Counted from the stretch's first letter, positions 1-20,439 are shown. The stretch is 42,500 nucleotides of DNA from Anaeromyces robustus (GCA_002104895.1 MCFG01000374.1:1-42500), one strand, 5' to 3'. Notes: generated by a model not told the origin, from the sequence alone. A program made the numbers and translations.

Positions 1-2850
<2,850 letters not shown>

Positions 2851-3489
2851 AAAAAAAATGATAAAAAAATAAATAATCATTTTTTTTTTTTTTTTTTTTT
2901 TTAATGTATTTATTTATTTATTTATTTTTCTTTTTAAATAATATTTATTTTAAATCAATAGTTATTTAATAAATTAATATTTTATTTATCTTAGAAATAG
3001 TAATAAAGGGTATAAAAATAAAAATAAAAATAAAAATAAAAGTAAAATTATATTATATGTGAAAAAAGTAAAAATTTTAAATCTAAAACTTTATGTATAA
3101 TTTATTAAATAAAAAATATCTAATCCTATAAGCATTTAAAAATATACATTTATAAAAATAATACCAATAAAAATATAATAATTATTATAAAAAAATCTTT
3201 TTTTTTTTTTTTACTGTTCTATTAATTATAACTAATTATAATAATAATTTATATCTATAACATAAAACAAATAGTAATATTATAATATTATACTCTTTTT
3301 AATGAAGGGTTGCTATTTTATTATTATTAATAGTAGTAGTAGTAGTAATAGTAGTATTAGTATTATTAGTATTTATTATTATTATATTTATTTATATATT
3401 TATTTATTAAATTATTAATTTATTTTCTTCTTTCATCTTTATTTTCATTTTCTTTTTTCATTTTCTTATTTTCTTTTTTCATTTTCTTA

Positions 3490-3532
<43 letters not shown>

Positions 3533-4057
3533 GTATTATAGTATTATAGTATTATAGTATTTTACTATCATAATAATTATTTTTATTTATTATTATTATT
3601 TTATTATTTTATTTTTTTTTTATTATTTTAATATCTTTTTTTTTTTTTTTTTATTTTTAATCTTTTTTTTTATTATTATTATATTTTAAAGCTTTGTATG
3701 TACAAATAAATTACTATTATTAATTAAAAAAAAAATCTAAAATTTATATGAATATATAAAATAAATCTACATAATATAAATAGTTTTTTTTTTTTTTTTT
3801 TCTTTAGTAAATAATGATAATTTTTTTTTTTTAGTTTCATATTTTAACTTATATACTTTTTTTTAAATTTTTCGTTTTTGTTATTTATTTTTTATTTATT
3901 TCATTATTTATTTAATAAAATTCTTGAAAGATAATAATTTTTATTTCGATTAATTTAATTTTATTTAATTTAATTATTTATTTCAATATTTTTTCAGTAT
4001 TTCTAATATATTATTATTTTTATTTTTACTTTTTCTTTTTCATTTCATTTTTTATAT
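2851..4057. other. Convergent intergenic region, A/T-rich, no gene seen
   Basis: This lies between the 3' ends of the Prp43 gene and the SHMT gene. It contains poly-T runs (about 2881-2902), short TTTA and TTA arrays (about 2907-2924 and 3489-3531), and a short ATAGT repeat near 3535-3560. No reading frame with non-repeat amino-acid composition was found. It presumably holds the 3' UTRs and poly(A) signals of both genes. Confidence 0.7.
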
Positions 4058-7217
<3,160 letters not shown>

Positions 7218-8065
7218 TGTTACTTTATATAATAAAAAAATCTATTTCAATTACTTTATTCTATTAATTTTAATATTATTTTTCCTATTTTATGATATTA
7301 TAATAGTCATATAAATGGGAAAATAAAAATAAAGAAATCAACTTCAAAAAAAAAAGTGGATATTACAAAATCGTAGATACTTTATAATAAAAAAAATACT
7401 ATGCAAAAAGATAGTTTAATGTATGTAATTATAATTAATATTATATATATTATGTATATTTAATATTTAATAATTGAAAAAAAAAATAAATTAAATATAT
7501 AAATGGTTTATTTTTTAATTATATTATTAATGAGTAATAAAATGAGTTATAAGAAATAATAATGAAATAAATATGAATTATTGTAAGAAAATTATTATGA
7601 AAATTTTATATGAATGCTAAATAAAAACTTTAAAAAAAAATAAATAAATAAATATATTATTAAATAATATATATATAAATAATATACACATATTACAATT
7701 AATTTAAATTAATATAAATATAATATTATTTATATATAATTTCAAGTTTTTTTGAAAATGATCCATAAATAAATTAACAATAAAATAAATAATAAAATAT
7801 ATTAATAAATTGTATTATATTATTTAATATATTAAATTATATTAAATTATATAGCTTTTCTGTTTTTTTTTTTTTTTTTTAAAAAACAAAACAATTATTT
7901 TAAAAAATTTGATAAATGAAAAAAAACCGGAAATCACTATAATTATAATTCGTATATTTTCCTACAATATTTTAATTAATGTAGTACATAAATTGCATAA
8001 TTCATAGATAAAAAAAAAAAATTGTCTGTAAACTACAAATTAGTAAATAATAAATTTTAAATTTT

Positions 8066-8563
<498 letters not shown>

Positions 8564-9184
8564 TACAAAAAGTTTAAACAACCTTATAATATTTTAAAGC
8601 CATTTTATTAAGCCATTTTTTAACAATCATTTAATAAAAAAAAAACTAAATCATGTATTATATATTATTATATACTAATAATAATATAAAAATCTTTCAA
8701 CAATAACATTAAAAATAACATTAATAATAAATTTAATAATAAAAAAAACTACTTTTAAATTTGTGTTTTAAAAACTTTTAATTATTATAATTAAAAAGAT
8801 TAATTTATTGATAATCTTTTATTCTTTTCATGAAAAAATATTCTTTTTAAATTATACATATTTAATGATTAATAATAAATATTAATTTTTTTCTTTTATC
8901 TATAATAGATATTGGCATTTATTATAAATATTAAAATATAATTTTTATATTTCTTATTTTATATCTCAAAAGAGAGAAGAAAAGTTTTGATTTATTATTT
9001 AAATATTTTTTATTAGATATAATATTTACATTATATGTCATTTCATTTTTAGATATTTTATATACTTCATTATTTTTTTGTTATTGGTGTTATTGATTAT
9101 TTGTTATTTTGTTTTTCTGTTTATTTTTTTATTTTTTATTTTTTTTTATTTTTTTATTTTTTTATTTTTTTATTTTTTTTTTTT

Positions 9185-9223
<39 letters not shown>

Positions 9224-9419
9224 TTTATTTTGTTTTATTTTTGTTTTCTTTTCATCTTTATTTTTACAAATAAAAAATAATAATAATATATATAAAAAAG
9301 AAACAAAGATAAAATGAAATATTTCAATTAGATGTATATAAATTATTATGTATTATAGGTATAATAATATATATGACTAAATAATAGAAATATATATATA
9401 ATTTTTATACATTAACAAG

Positions 9420-9463
9420 TTAATAGCATTTCTATGAGAAAAAAATAAGCATAATGCTATTAA
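9420..9463. repeat. Inverted repeat, 11-bp arms
   Basis: Arms 9420-9430 and 9453-9463 are perfectly complementary (TTAATAGCATT and its reverse complement), with a 22-base loop. The pair includes G/C positions, which is notable in surroundings that are nearly all A/T. It lies about 180 bp downstream of the LSM1 stop. Function unknown. Confidence 0.6.
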
Positions 9464-9641
9464 ATATGAGTAATTAAAGATTAAAAAACATTTGAATTTT
9501 TAATTTAAATATTATAAATAAATAATTATTAATATGATCAATAGTGATATTATATAGATTTCAAAATATAAGATATATATGGATTAAAATGTTTATATAA
9601 CGAATATAATATATATTTTTTAAGATCTATATAATCCATTG

Positions 9642-10516
9642 CTAATATAAATCATAATCTCCAAATTCTTCAGAAAAACCTCTTTCAAGTAATATTTTTT
9701 GTTTTTGTAATTCACGAGCTTTCTTATCTTTTATTTCTTGTTCATGTAATTCTTTTATTTTTTCATAAGAAACTTTATTTAAATTTGGATAACCATCTTG
9801 TTCTTTATCTTTATCCTGGTTAATTATTAAATAATTTTTCAATTTTAATAAGTATGATTTATATATAATTTAAATATAATATATAATATAAATATAACAT
9901 ATATATTAATAAATATTATTTTATTTATTATGTTAGAAAAATAAATATAATAATGATAATATTATAATTTAATAAATTTATAAAAGTGTTAAATTAATAA
10001 TATGAATTGGGTGAAATGCTCCATAGAATGATTTATATATTTAACAATTCAGATTTTAAACTTACAACTTCACCAAGTAAAACAACATTTTCACCACGAA
10101 TAATAAATACACCTCTTTCCTTTTCACCATAACAATCATTAACAATAATTCTTTCCAAAGTATTTTGAAGAACGAGATTGGCTAAATATTATATATATTA
10201 TAAATTTTAATAACTTTTGAAAAAAATATATATATATATTTTTAAACATATTATATATACTATTCATAAAAGATTGTATAATTACCAAATTGATCATAAG
10301 AACGTAATATACCAATTAAATTTCTGCCATCTCTAAGAACTACAAGTAATTTTTCTTTTTACAATTAAAATATATATATATATATATAATTAATAAATAA
10401 AATTATATAAATTATCATAATATATGAAGCGCTAGTATATAAATAATATAAAAAAAAATAAGCATACTATCAACACAATCAATTAAACTTGCTGTTCCTG
10501 GTAAAAAGCTTTCCAT
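9642..10516 (-). CDS. LSM1: Sm-like protein LSM1 (mRNA decapping activator)
   Basis: Subunit specific to the cytoplasmic Lsm1-7 ring, which with Pat1 binds oligoadenylated mRNA 3' ends and promotes decapping. Exons: 10516..10468, 10354..10286, 10181..10066, 9815..9642; 135 residues, close to human LSM1. The N-terminus [18 protein letters not shown] carries the family's LPGTASL start. Sm motif 1 contains [22 protein letters not shown] and Sm motif 2 is [11 protein letters not shown]. The fourth exon encodes the charged helical C-terminal tail that separates LSM1 from LSM8. Start chosen: the only ATG before the conserved block. No anomaly in the coding part. Introns are 112, 104 and 250 bp. Confidence 0.93.
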
Positions 10517-10907
10517 TGTTATATATTTAATACTAATAGAATAAAATAAAGAAATTTAATTAATATATATATTAACAAAATACATATATATAAATATTAA
10601 AAATTTTTTCTAATTGCTATTATCATATCTTGTAATTTTCATTAATTAAATTGTATTACTCCTCTTATTATTATTTAAATTATTCATCTATAAAATTATA
10701 TAAAAAATAATTTGAAATTGTTCTTATATTGCAATAAAATTTGATGAATTGTTAATACATCCAAAAACAGATGACATTTATATTTTATTTTTTAATTATT
10801 AGAAATTTATATATAATTAATAAAGAAACAAAAAGTTTTACTGGTATAAATAATTTTTTCATATAATTAATTTGTTCTCATTATTATTATTATTATTATT
10901 ATCATTA

Positions 10908-10939
<32 letters not shown>

Positions 10940-11596
10940 TAATTAAATATTGAATAATTTTATTTTACATTTTGATTTATATATATGTATATACACTTCA
11001 AAAAATAATATAAATATAAAAACAATTCTTATATCACTTATATACTTTTTATATTAATATGAAGTTTTTCCTTAAAAAATTATTCCAAAAAAAGTTTACT
11101 TGAAAAGAAATATATTTATTCGTACTTGAGTTTTAAAAATAAAAAAATATATTGAAAGTCTTATTTTTTATTTAAATAAAATTTTAAAGATATTATTTAT
11201 TAAAAATTTTAAAGTAATAATATTATTAATTATTTTTAATTACAAAATTAACCAATAATATCATCATTAAATATTTATTATTAAAAAATTATTTTCAAAA
11301 AACATTAATAAACATAATAATAAATTTTCATTCTTTTTAAAATTAAAAATAAAAAATAAAAAATAAAAAATAAAAAATAAAAAATAAAAAATAAAAAATA
11401 AAAAATAAAAAATAAAAAATAAAAAATAAAAAATAAAAAATAAAAAATAAAAAATAAAAAAATAAAAAAAAGATAATATTTCATAGTAAATAAACTATCA
11501 AAAATATTAAAAATAACATTATCATAATATACCAATATACCAATAATAGAATTTTTTTTTTTTAGTATATTTACAAGATATCAAATAATAATTAAA
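10517..11596. other. Divergent promoter region between LSM1 and the NELF-A-like gene
   Basis: Both flanking genes read outward, so promoters and 5' UTRs of both must be here. I see an ATT cluster at about 10880-10940 and a (AAAAAAT)n array at about 11344-11465. The remainder is A/T spacer. No gene or recognisable regulatory site could be supported. Confidence 0.65.
11344..11465. repeat. (AAAAAAT)n heptanucleotide array
   Basis: Single T residues recur every seven bases over about 120 bp, giving roughly 17 units. The array ends about 130 bp before the start codon at 11597. Confidence 0.9.
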
Positions 11597-12526
11597 ATGG
11601 AAAAAAAAAGTTTTAGACAAGAATCAAAAGGAATATCAAAAAGACTTGTTAATTTATTTTATATGGAAAAGAAAATCAATTCATGGCAAATAGCATTAGA
11701 TTTTAATAGAATATTTGATATAAAGGCATTAAAATTTATAAGTTATTACTGGAGAAAACTTCAAATTACACGAAAGTATTATTTCATTACATTTTTATTG
11801 GCATTAACAAATAAAAATATCATAGAATTAAATAAAAATAATGATTTTAATAAGGTATTCTATTCACTTAATATATATTTTTGAAATTATTAAAAATTAT
11901 TTTAAAATATACTAATGATTCATATATTTTATTCTTTTTATTAATTAAAATATGTTTTTTTTATGGAATAAATAATAATAATCTTTATATTTTTAGTTAT
12001 TAGAAATAATAGAAAAAGACTGTACTATTCCTAATATAGGATTAGATAAAAAATATATAAAAAGTATTTTATCGATTTTATATAGTAAGCTTTCAATTAA
12101 TGAACAAAAAAATGACAAAGAGGAATATAATATGAAAGATGTAATAAAATTGTATTTATCAAAGCTTGAAAAAACAGGTATAACATCACTAAATTTTCAT
12201 TAAATTTTATATTATTTTTTTAAAAATTATTATATATATTGATATTAACAATATCTTGATATATATACTTTAATTAATTATTTATTTATTTATTTTTTTT
12301 TTTTTTTTAATAATTATAAAAAATTTTAAGAAAAAAAATATAAATATGACTCTCCATTATTTGTATATATAAATCACAATAAAAAGGATGATATAAGGAA
12401 AATTGGAAAAATCAAATGGAAACAAAATGAAAGATTGCCTACGGAAAAAGAAAGAATAGAAAAATATAGAAAACTTAAATATATAAAAAATAAATCTATA
12501 GGTAAAATTATACACAATATATTTTA

Positions 12527-12588
<62 letters not shown>

Positions 12589-14211
12589 TAAAAATAAGAA
12601 TAAATAAATAAATAAAAAAGAATGATACTAAACAAATAAATATGTTTAAAAAAAATATTTATATAATAGATGATTTTTTGAAAAGAAAAAACATTTTTGA
12701 ACCTGTCGAAAAAGAAAAACATTCATTTTTACGTTCACGTCATAATTTTAGTGGTAAATATTGTTTATTATTGTTTTTTTTTTTTTTTTTTAATTAAAAT
12801 ATAATATATATTTTTAATTAAATAACAATTATGATAATAAAAAAAATATATTTATAATATATATTATTGGTATATTATAATATTATTATACTTTATATAG
12901 TAAATAAATCTATCAGTGTACCAAAAAGTTCTGGTTCTATGTTAGCAACAAATCAAACGAAAAAATTAGTTCTTTTAGAAGAAAAGGAATTAGAGGATCT
13001 TAAAAAAGAAGAGAAATTGAGACAAGAACAGGAAGAAGAAGAAAAAAGAAAAAGAAGATATAAGAAAAGAAATAGTTCTCAAACCGATAATACGAACAAA
13101 GACAATACAAATAAATTATTAACTAATGGCTCAACTTCTAATGAGCTAGAAAATGGACCTAATATAAATGATCCTTCAAAAGAAATAGAATCATCTCCAT
13201 CACCACTTGAAATCAATATATATAATGAAGCACCTACAACACCAATTCATAATAACGAAACTAATTATCAACCGGTATTTAGTTCACTTATATCTATTGA
13301 TTCGAGTTCAGATTCGGAATTTGATAACTATACCCCTAAAACACCAGTTAGCGAATTATCACCGTCATTACCACCAATAGATATAGACATGAAACCAATA
13401 CTATCATCAAATGGTAAAATTTTATCTTAAATATTCATTTTTTTTTTTTTTTTAATTATGAGTTAAAAATATTTACTATATTATCTATAAATTTAAATCA
13501 TAATTACATCTTAATAATAATAATAATAATAATATTCATTTATAAATATAATGTATTTTTATTTATTATTAATTGTAGATAATATACATGATACAATTGA
13601 AAATAATAATAATAATTTAAATAACAATATACCAATTAATAATATTAATAATGACTTTAAGCCTCATACTTATCTTAATTCAATAACTATTGACAATACG
13701 GAAGTACATTTAGAAACATCAAATTTAAGTAATTATTTATGGGATAAAGGTAAATAATAATTAATTCATAAAATTATTGACAATATTAATATAACAAAAT
13801 ATAGTAATTAAAATAATTAATAATAAATATATTTATATTTAATTTATATAAATTAATAATAATGTAGAAGAAAATATACAAAAAATAAATAAAATAATGA
13901 ATTCAAATTCATCATTAAAAGAAGAAGCTAATAAAATTATAAATAAATATATCGTAATAGATGATGATGATAAAGATGATATGAATATAAATAATATATT
14001 TGAATCATCTAATAGCAATTACAATAAAAATATTTACCTTAAAATATATAAATATTATAAAATGAATCCAGAACAACAATCTAAAAATCCAATAAAATTT
14101 AAGTTTAACTATTTCCCATCAATTAATGAAAAGTATCCAGAACCTATAAATAATATTATAAATCTTACAGAAGAGGAAAAACAATTATATAATCAATATA
14201 AAAAATATTAA
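11597..14211 (+). CDS. Uncharacterised nuclear-type protein, possible NELF-A-like
   Basis: Exons: 11597..11854, 11997..12177, 12331..12501, 12670..12753, 12901..13413, 13579..13749, 13868..14211; 573 residues, all phases consistent. Residues 1-145 are predicted helical (seen by eye: KYYFITFLLALTNKN, LLEIIEKD). Next comes a basic segment around IKWKQNERLPTEKER, then a Lys/Glu-rich helix (258-288) ending in KRKRRYKKR, a possible nuclear signal. The rest is Asn/Ser-rich and probably disordered, with several S/T-P sites, ending in an acidic/charged tail. The spacing of W, the LL..L helices, a KxK..P..L basic stretch and a KLVLLEEKEL...KRKRR block resembles the order in metazoan NELF-A, whose N-terminal helical domain contacts RNA polymerase II. 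The match is weak and made by eye. The alternative is a lineage-specific protein. Gene model fairly sure; function not. Confidence 0.75.
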
Positions 14212-14348
14212 AAACTAAATTAAAAAATAATTAATAAATAATATTAATAACTATTGAATAAATAAATTTATTTATTACTTTCATAATATTTATTATATAT
14301 TATAGTATTATATATTATAATATTTATTATATATTATAATATTTATTT

Positions 14349-14358
14349 ATATATATAT

Positions 14359-14445
<87 letters not shown>

Positions 14446-14481
14446 TTATTTGTTTGTTTGATTACTTATTTATTTATTTAC

Positions 14482-14560
<79 letters not shown>

Positions 14561-14572
14561 GTTATTTATTTA
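14349..14572. repeat. (TTTA)n array, two blocks
   Basis: Two runs of TTTA, about 14349-14447 and 14466-14572. Each is followed by a short TTTG-TTTG stretch (14450-14460 and about 14576-14583), so the block pair looks like a local duplication. Confidence 0.9.
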
Positions 14573-15479
14573 TTATTTGTTTGTTAACTTGTTTTATTTT
14601 TATTAATATTCTTACATAAAAAATTTTTTATCCATATTTATATTTTCCTATTTTCCATATTATAAAAAATTTTTTAAAAAATAACAATTTCTATAAAATA
14701 AACTTTTTTTTTTTGCATTTTTTTAAATTAAATTTTATATCCACACATGTTAAAAAAAAAAATTTTGGAATTAATCATATTTAAACATACAAAAACAATT
14801 TATTTAAATATACAAAAAAAATTTAATTAATTCTAACTTGGAATTTGATAAATACATAAATACTTAATGTAAATAGAAGAAAATTATTATACAAATTTGA
14901 ACTTATAATTATTTAAAAAAGAAAAATATTCAATAATTTTTAAAAATTCTTATTTATTTAAAATTCTAATTATATATAAAAATTATAAATTTGTTATGTT
15001 ATTAATAATTATTAATTTGTTATGTTATTATTTACTATTATTTAATATACTTTTTTTATCACTGTAATTAAAAATATATGTAAATTATTAATTAAATTAT
15101 TTTATAATTACAATTAAATAAATAAGTTGGAAAAAAAAAAAGATGATAAAAAATGGTAAAAAGAAAAAAAGAATTTAATAGTATTATTAATGAAACAATA
15201 GCAATGAAAAAGTCTAGAATTGTTATTAATGATTAAAAAAGTGGAATAATAAAAAAGTAAAAAAAGGAAAAAAAAATAATAAATTTTTATTATAAAATAC
15301 AATACACATTTTATGATTGTTATCACTTTATTTATTTGTGGTTTATTATTAATCAGAAATTCTATATCTATATTAAAATAAATAATACCAAAAATTTATT
15401 TTTTATTATTCTTTTTTGTATTCATAAGGACAATTTAAATATATACAATTATATCTAATTTTATTATTCTATTTATTGA

Positions 15480-15681
<202 letters not shown>

Positions 15682-16557
15682 TAATAAATTCTTTTTGGTA
15701 TAATATATTCTTTTTTATTATAATATATGCATTACTATTTATTATAAAATAATACAATTTATTGTATTCCCTTTATATGGAAATTCTTTTTTTTTTTAAT
15801 ATATAATCAAGGAATGTTAAGTGAATGAGATTGAAATAAAAGATATTTTTAATATCTAAAAAAACACTATTTTTTGATTTAATTTAATTTTAATTAAAAT
15901 TAAAGAATTATAACTTTATATATATTATAATATATTAATATATTATATAATAATATATATTATAATATATTAAAATATAAAATTTTTAGAATTAAATTAT
16001 TTATAAATTCTATTTACTATTAATATTGTTATATATTTTAAAAAAAAAAACAATCTTACTATTATAATATAAATCAGCTAATTAAATTTTATTATGTATA
16101 ATTCATTCATAATTTATTATTTATTTTATTTTATTTTATTATTTTTATTCTTATTATTATTATTATCATATTTTTAATAGTGAATAGAAATAATACAATA
16201 ATAATTGTTTTGTTTCCATCATCAATATCTATCATCTACACATTAATATTATGTACAAACTATTATGATAATACTAAACATAAAACAAAAAAAAAAATAT
16301 TTTTTTTGTATGTATTGTATGTAAATATCATGATTATATATCTTTTGAATATAATTTTATTGTTATTAATTAATATTTTTATATTCATTTATATATCTAT
16401 GAATTTTTTATTAATTATTATTTATTATTTAATAGTTATTAATATACAATTTTAATATATTATAATAAAATTATATATATTATTTAATATAAATAAATAA
16501 AGTCAAAAAAGTAAATAAAATAAATAAAATTTTTTTCATATAATTAATTTTGATTTT

Positions 16558-16569
16558 ATTATTTATTTT

Positions 16570-16665
<96 letters not shown>

Positions 16666-16667
16666 TT
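16558..16667. repeat. (TTTA)n array
   Basis: About 110 bp of pure TTTA units in the spacer upstream of MPI. Confidence 0.9.
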
Positions 16668-17425
16668 AATTTAGTATTGTATTTATGATTAGATTAAATT
16701 ATAATAAATTAAATTTTATATAAAATTACCATTATTTAATAAATCAAAACATTCTATATAAATATACATAATTATCTTCTTTTTCTCCTGTAAAAAAAAA
16801 TAAAATAAATAATAAATATTTAAACATTAAAATATATAAGAGCCAAAAAAAAAAATATAAATATTTAAATATAATAAAAAATAATAATTGGTACGTTTTA
16901 TAATATTATTATTATTTATTTTATTATAAGAAATGAATTGATTTTTAAATATTATTAAATTTTTGAAAGTTATTTATATTATAAATATTTTATGTAACTT
17001 TACTCTTTTTGTTGTTAATTAATTTCATTATTAATAATAATAAAAACAAAGAAAAAAACCTTAATAAAACTTTTTTTTTATTAATATTTCAAGAGTTGAA
17101 TGTTTTTCATCTATTTTTATAATCATTAAATTTTATTATTATATATATTTAAATAATTAAGTACTTTTTTAAAAAAAGATAATAATAAAACATTCTAAGC
17201 AAATTACTGAAAATCTTTTTCTTTTTTCTTTTAAATAATATTTTTATATCGTTTTTATCTAAATATATTTATTATATAATATTGCATATATTATATTAAT
17301 TAATATAAAATATTTTTTTAATAACATTTCAATAATTTCAAATTATCATATTTATATTATTTTTATTATTAATGTATTATTCATTTTTTATCTAGTTATT
17401 TTTATATTAATAATATAACAAATAA

Positions 17426-18369
17426 ATGTCTGAAAAAGTATTTCAACTTATCCCAAAAGTTCAAAATTACGCCTGGGGAAAGTATGGTTCAGATAGTAAA
17501 GTTGCCGAATTAATTTCTAATGCATACCCTGAAATTGAAATTGATGAAAAAAATAAATATGCTGAAGTAATTTTTTTTTTTTTTTTTTTTATCTATTTAA
17601 ATATTATATATTTTATTTATATGTTTATATAATTAATATTTATATTATTATTTATTTATATATTTATTTATTGTTTATTGTTTATTATTTTATTGATAAA
17701 TTTATTTATATTTCTTTTTTATTTATTTCTATTCTGTTATAAATAATTATACAATTTATTTTAAAAAAAAAAAAAAAAAAAAAAAGTTATGGATGGGTAC
17801 ACATCCAAATGGTCCTTCAATAAAAAGAAGTACAGGAGAAAGTTTAAAAAATATCCTTTTAACTGATCCTGAATTATTAACTACTGAAATTGCTTCAAAA
17901 TACAATGGTGATTTACCTTTCTTATTTAAAGTACTTTCTATCAGAAAGGCTTTATCTATCCAAGCCCACCCTGATAAAAAATTAGCTGAGTATTTATATC
18001 AAAACTTTCCAGATAAATATAAAGGTATAGGTTTAAAATATTTATTCTGTTTAGTTTTAATAGATTAATTAATTAATGATACTATTATTATTATTATTAT
18101 TATTAATTATTATTATTATTATTATCATTATTATTATTATTATTATTATTATTTATTAATATTATTATTATTATTATTATTATTATTTATTAATATTATT
18201 ATTATTATTAATTATTAATTATTATTATTATTATTATAATTATTATTATTATTATTATCATTATTATTATTATTATTATTATCATTATTATTATTATTAT
18301 CATTATTATTAATTATTATTATTTTTATTATTATTATTATTATTATTAATTATTATTATTATTTATTAA

Positions 18370-18416
<47 letters not shown>

Positions 18417-18482
18417 ATTATTATTATTATTAATTATTATTATTTATTAATATTATTATTATTAATTATTATTATTTATTAA

Positions 18483-18515
<33 letters not shown>

Positions 18516-18516
18516 C

Positions 18517-18547
<31 letters not shown>

Positions 18548-18558
18548 AATTATTATTA

Positions 18559-18603
<45 letters not shown>

Positions 18604-19872
18604 TATTAATATTTTATTATATATTTTTATTATTATATTTAAAGATGATAATCATAAACCTGAAATGGCAATTGCTTTAACACCTTTTGAAGGTCTTTGT
18701 GGCTTTAGACCATTATCAAATATTAAAAAAAATCTAAATGATTATCCAGAAATCAAAGATGTTATAGGTCAAGAAACTATTAAAGAATTTATGGAAACTA
18801 TTGATGATACCAATTCACCAAATCTTATGGATTATGAAAGAAATAAAAATGCATTAAAAAAGCTTTATAAATCATTAATGGAACAAGATCATACAATTAT
18901 AAAAACTCAACTTGATAAATTAATTAATCGTATATCTTCTACTAATCCAAACCCAAAAAAAGGAACCTTAGATGAACTTTTAATAAGAATTGAATCCCAA
19001 TATCCTGGTGATGTTGGTTTATTTTCCATTTTCTTATTAAATTATGTTTCCTTGAAACCAGGTGAATCTTTATATTTAGCTGCAAATGAACCACATGCAT
19101 ACATATCTGGAGGTAATAATAACAATACTAATATTATTATTCTATAGTACTAAATGTTATTTTATAATTATTATTATTACTAATATTATTATATTACTAT
19201 TGTATTATTATTATATTACTAATACTATTATATTACTATTGTATTATTATTATATTACTAATACTATTATATTATTATATTATTATATTTTTATATTTTT
19301 TATTATTTTTTAATATTATTACATTATATTATATTATTATATTATATATATATATATAAATATATTATAATATTATTAATATTGGTATATAACAATTATA
19401 TTTTTTTTTTTTTTTTTGACTTTTTTGTTATTTATTAGATTGTATTGAATGTATGGCTACAAGTGATAATGTTGTTCGTGCAGGTTTAACACCAAAATTT
19501 AAAGATGTTGAAACATTAGTTGATATGTTAACTTATACTTGTAAATCAGCTGATAATCAAATTGTTACTGGTGATCCTTATTTACAATCTAATACTACTA
19601 TATTATATAATCCACCAATTGAAGAATTTTCAATATTATGTACAGAATTATCACCAGAAATAATTAAAACTGAAACTTTTGAAGGAATTAAAGGTCCAAG
19701 TATTATTCTTATTACAGAAGGACATGGTCGTATTATTTATAACGAAAAAATTTTTGATGCATGTAAAGGAAGTATATTTTTTATTGGAGCAAATACTCAA
19801 ATTACATTAGAAGCTGTTGATAGTAAAACAATTTTCTATCGTGCTTATGCAGAATTATCTAAATTTCATTAA
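17426..19872 (+). CDS. PMI: Mannose-6-phosphate isomerase (type I, zinc-dependent)
   Basis: Interconverts fructose-6-phosphate and mannose-6-phosphate in the cytosol, the first step toward GDP-mannose for protein glycosylation and wall mannan. Exons: 17426..17566, 17787..18024, 18645..19112, 19439..19872; 426 residues, typical for the eukaryotic enzyme. The start MSEKVFQLIPKVQNYAWGK is the standard N-terminus, followed by LWMGTHPNGPS. Expected zinc ligands are present: Gln106 and His108 in SIQAHPDK, Glu133 in HKPEMA, His277 in NEPHAY. The active-site arginine sits in DNVVRAGLTPK (about 296). The C-terminal cupin half ends normally. Intron 1 ends in a poly-A run directly at its acceptor, and intron 2 is a 620-bp ATT-rich array. 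No coding defect seen. Confidence 0.96.
18076..18615. repeat. Degenerate (ATT)n array in MPI intron 2
   Basis: About 540 bp of ATT units broken by AATT, CATT and TTTATTA variants. It makes up nearly all of the intron 18025-18644. Repeating higher-order blocks suggest repeated local duplication. Confidence 0.92.
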
Positions 19873-20393
19873 TAAATATAAATAAATTTTTAATCAGTCT
19901 TTTTTTTTTTTTTTATAAACAGTCGCCATCATATTACCATAGAAAATATAATTAATTAAGCAATAATAAATAATTTTAAATATCTAAAAATAAAAATAAT
20001 AATACTAACAACATAATAACGAAATAACAAAATAAAATCAATAATAATATAATTATAAACATTAAAAATTTAATAGCAAAAAAAAATTATAATCAATCAT
20101 TCAAAAAAATTTTTTTTATTACTTTTTTTTTATTTTACGTTTAAACATTTATAGAAATAGATATTATAAAGCTAGAATAAAAAGAATAAAATGAAATAAA
20201 AAATTTAAGAAAATAATAATAATTATGAATTAATAATACATAATATTAAAAAAAAATCCAACACTAATAACTATTATTCTTTTCAATTTTATTTTTTATT
20301 TTAATTTTTATTCCTTTTTTTTTATTATTATTATTATAAAATAGCTTTATAAGACTTTTTTATTTTATATATAATAATAACAATAATAATAAT

Positions 20394-20439
<46 letters not shown>

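Noticed and set aside
9078-9317. Plus-strand open frame rich in Phe
   Set aside because: It is a translation of a poly-T tract with no non-repeat content.
12531-12669. Acceptor at 12620 for exon 4 of the 11597-14211 gene
   Set aside because: Joining the phase-1 donor at 12501 to this acceptor gives an immediate stop. The acceptor at 12668-12669 keeps the frame.
12357-12722. Minus-strand frame of 121 codons
   Set aside because: Antisense to exons and an AAT-repeat intron of the 11597-14211 gene. The plus-strand frames splice cleanly; this one is low-complexity.
16180-16455. Plus-strand frame of 91 codons, membrane-like
   Set aside because: Starts with GTG, composition is what random A/T DNA gives, and there is no homology or splice partner.
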